This document shows positions 61,626 through 64,000 of a stretch of 64,000 nucleotides of DNA, in pieces. The stretch covers positions 71,595,440 through 71,659,439 of the forward strand of contig CM036754.1 of assembly GCA_020796225.1 (NCBI GenBank), given 5' to 3'. The first letter of the stretch is position 1. Every line of letters begins with the position of its first letter. This DNA comes from Arion vulgaris (taxonomy: Eukaryota > Mollusca > Gastropoda > Stylommatophora > Arionidae). Both the position numbers and the translations under genes were made by a program. The notes below the pieces were generated by a model. The model did not search any database. It was given only the letters and a program-made list of their open reading frames with translations, and was not told the DNA's origin.

Positions 61626-61855
61626 AAAATCAAAGTAAAAGACATTTGCCTGTCGTACTCAAAGTTGTGGTTCGAATCTAAACCGAGACACATGTGCAAT
61701 TTTTTCATGAGATCCCAGGATTGGTGCAGGAGCGATGGAGTTTGTGCTTTGTGCAACACTCTCGGCAGATAGCATGCCATCTCTACCGACAGGGACGGAG
61801 CCATATGGAGAAACACGGTGCCCATATGAAGTGAATCATTCACCTTTATACACAT
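61626..61855 (+). mobile_element. SINE-Q copy
   Basis: B box tgtggttcgaatctaaac, then gacacatgtgcaattttttc, gtttgtgctttgtgcaacac, ctcggcagatagcatgccat, cgacagggacggagccatat. The A box is degraded. Confidence 0.7.
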
Positions 61856-62325
61856 ACAAGCACGCACATATTGCAAGGTTACATACATATAACACATACT
61901 GAAAGGTCACATGTACATCATATAAAGTGCTTGATATTTACAATGAAATTCAAATAATCTTTCTGATATTATTCACATGTTTTTAAAACAATACACAAAA
62001 TGTCATAGTTTTCCGAATCATAGTTTACTAAGTCATAGTTTTACAATGACTCTTGACACAGACTCAGAAATATATATATAATATGAAATGAGTATAGCTA
62101 GAATATCCCACAACAGCATTTGAACAAGTTGTCAAGTAATAGCTGTCAACTGCATAGATTTTATAGTATTGGCAGTGCTGATTTATGAGAGAACTCATGG
62201 ACACAACAACATGAGAGTTCTCTGTAAATATACAACAATCAGATATCATAACAGGATGTAGAAAATTGTGAAGTGAAAGGGATCCAGTCTTGAGACTGAC
62301 TGGGTATATATGTCTCTATATGATG
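61856..62325. other. No recognised feature
   Basis: AT-rich spacer; agtcatagtttt occurs twice near 62000-62040. Confidence 0.4.
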
Positions 62326-62329
62326 ATCA

Positions 62330-63020
62330 AATGATTCCGTTGTGAGACAGACAGAAGTAATCTCGTCCAATATGATCGATGGTCCAGTCGTGGGACAGAC
62401 CAAAGTAATCTGGTCCAGTCGTGGGACAGACATAATTAATCTAATCCAATATGATCGGATGATTAAGTTATCAATCAGTTTGTCCCAATATGATCAAACA
62501 ATCCAGTTTTCAATCAGTTTGTCCCAAATATGATCAAATGCTCCAGTTTTCAATCAGTTTGTCCCAATATGATCAAATGATCCAGTTTTCGATCATTGTC
62601 CCAATATGATCAACTGCTCCACTATTCAATCAGTTTGTCCCAATATGATCAAACAATCCAGTTTTCATGCAATTTGTCCAAATATGATCGAATGCTCGTT
62701 TTCAATCAGTATGTCCCAATATGATCAAATGCTCCAGTTTTCAATCAGTATGTCCCAATATGATCAAATGCTCCAGTTTTCAATCAGTATGTCCCAATAT
62801 GATCAAATGCTCCAGTTTTCAATCAGTATGTCCCAATATGATCAAATGCTCCAGTTTTCAAGCAGTTTGTCCCAATATGATCGAATGCTCCAGTTTTCAA
62901 GCAGTTTGTCCCAATATGATAAAACGATCCAGTTTTCATGCAATTTGTCCAAATATGATCAAACGATCCAGTTTTGGGAATGGCATGGTTTGGTTCCACA
63001 TGATAAAATGGTCCAGATGT
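62330..63020. repeat. 39-bp minisatellite, about 17 units
   Basis: Unit tgtcccaatatgatcaaatg plus ctccagttttcaatcagta; the left edge has divergent units with gtgggacagac. The unit is 13 codons long, so frames of 138 and 103 codons stay open through it. The repeated peptide (NMIKCSSFQSVCP) is not evidence of a gene. Confidence 0.96.
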
Positions 63021-63135
63021 AAAGCAATTTAGCTAAAGATGAAGTAGTCCACTTTTGGTAGAGACCTGGAGCAATCCGGCCCAAGATTAAATAGCATAAC
63101 AAATTATTTTAATGATTTAAACAAAAGTTAATTTT

Positions 63136-63932
63136 TAACTCCGTGTGGACCAAGCGCCACACTTACGTGGCTTTTGGTTTGGATGCCTTTCTAACGAGAG
63201 CCACACTAAAGGTTGTTTTTATTCTAAAACAGATGGCTTGTAGAAACATGGCTTTAGCCCTGGTCCAATAAGAGTTAATGTCATCGATGGACAAAGAAAT
63301 AACAAATTAATCTGCGGAATGCTACAACAAAGTAATAAAACTATTAAATGTACAACTCCCAAGTAGGAATTCTTCATGTGATCCCTTATCATGTGAACTT
63401 GGACAAGATGACTGAGCTGTAACATGATTTGCCTGATTTTCTGAATTAAGGCTAGAAGAATTAGTTTAGGAAGGAAACTGACCAACTAATCTTCAAAATT
63501 CTAAGGTATCTGAGAACTCCAACATTTCAAACTCCTAAGGCATTATGTGCAATGTGTTAACCTTATAATTTTCACAAGAGCTTTAAACACAAAACAAAAA
63601 ATATATATCAAAATTATTTTAATCCCAGATCAAATAGAATTAAAGAAAATTTTCAAATAGAATCACACAAAAACAAAGTAACATGTACTACAGCATTCAA
63701 CTTAGAGCAACATTCTCAAGTGGATTATTACTTTGTATCACCGTGACCCCGAGTAACATAAGGCAGACTAGCTCGATGGAAAAGCAACTTCAGTTTAACT
63801 CTTAGTGAACCAGGGCAAAATCTATGGTTTTACAAGCCATTTGTTTTTAGAATAAAAATCGCCTTTTATTGTGTCTCCGGGAAAGGCACCCAAACCAAAG
63901 CCATGTAATCTTGCTTGGTCCACAAGGAGTTA
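63136..63932. mobile_element. Element with ~140-bp inverted terminal repeats
   Basis: Left arm 63136-63278 and right arm 63796-63932 are inverted copies (taactccgtgtggaccaagc versus, reversed, taactccttgtggaccaagc; also ttttattctaaaa, atggcttgta, agccctggt, taagagttaa). Reading the ends as TA plus actcc fits a TA target duplication of Tc1/mariner type, but this is not decisive. The centre (63279-63795) holds no recognisable transposase; an 88-codon minus frame (63485-63219) is unassigned. Probably a non-autonomous long-TIR element. Confidence 0.8.
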
Positions 63933-64000
63933 TTGGGGTGGATTTTTATAAGTGTTTGATAGAACACTGTAAGGTTGCAATTATACACAATTCTATGAGT

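Noticed and set aside
62606..63022. 138- and 103-codon frames with 13-residue repeats
   Set aside because: Unit length is 39 bp, a multiple of three, so frames stay open automatically; single-base changes are not biased towards silent positions in any way I can see.

Overview
This is animal nuclear DNA made almost entirely of decayed transposable elements and tandem repeats. I found no host protein-coding gene, rRNA or functional tRNA gene. Open frames are short (the longest, 178 codons, lies inside a minisatellite), and recognisable protein similarity is to fragments of LINE reverse transcriptases, their RNase H domains or their C-terminal tails. The SINE and LINE style suggests an invertebrate; a mollusc, perhaps a gastropod, is my best guess. 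That guess rests on recalled similarity of the RNase H LINE and the SINE core, not on a search.

Main components. (1) Related SINE families A and C (about 245-255 bp, 3' AAG microsatellite tail, shared core with gtcgtaagaggcgact) have about 23 copies; several have 10-16 bp target-site duplications (TSDs). (2) SINEs with tRNA-like heads and Pol III A/B boxes: families B, D, E, L, N, P and Q. (3) More than 40 truncated LINE pieces: RNase H types (R, O), thumb/C-terminal types (G, H, I, K, S), and one with a Cys/His-rich tail. (4) DNA transposons: four short hAT-type MITEs with perfect 8-bp TSDs, a longer hAT-like element containing a TA microsatellite, a long-inverted-repeat element at the right edge, and a 344-bp copy that I recognise as a SPIN-type (Space Invader) hAT element at 52.86-53.20 kb. 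(5) About 15 minisatellite arrays with 20-97 bp units.

Layout. 0-7 kb: SINE-A copies with nested insertions and an RNase H LINE. 7-14 kb: a 32-bp array, a MITE, SINEs B/J and LINE tails. 14-22 kb: LINE tails, an inverted-repeat insertion inside a SINE-D, and a LINE inside a 20-bp satellite. 21.9-24.4 kb: a deeply nested SINE/LINE cluster, a MITE and an 83-bp array. 25-36 kb: scattered SINE-A/C copies and LINE reverse-transcriptase fragments, with about 1.2 kb unrecognised at 34.2-35.4 kb. 36-43 kb: LINE-H pieces, a SINE-L carrying three further events, and two arrays. 43-53 kb: SINEs D/E/C, the TA-containing hAT-like element, a MITE inside a LINE, an expanded SINE-D, and SPIN. 53-59 kb: amplified LINE-G and family-M pieces. 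59.9-63.0 kb: three unrelated minisatellites in a row, then the long-TIR element.

A recurrent theme is tandem amplification of short segments inside transposable elements: in at least eight places a 22-97 bp piece of a SINE or LINE has become a local array. Nested insertions with intact TSDs let relative ages be read at several loci.
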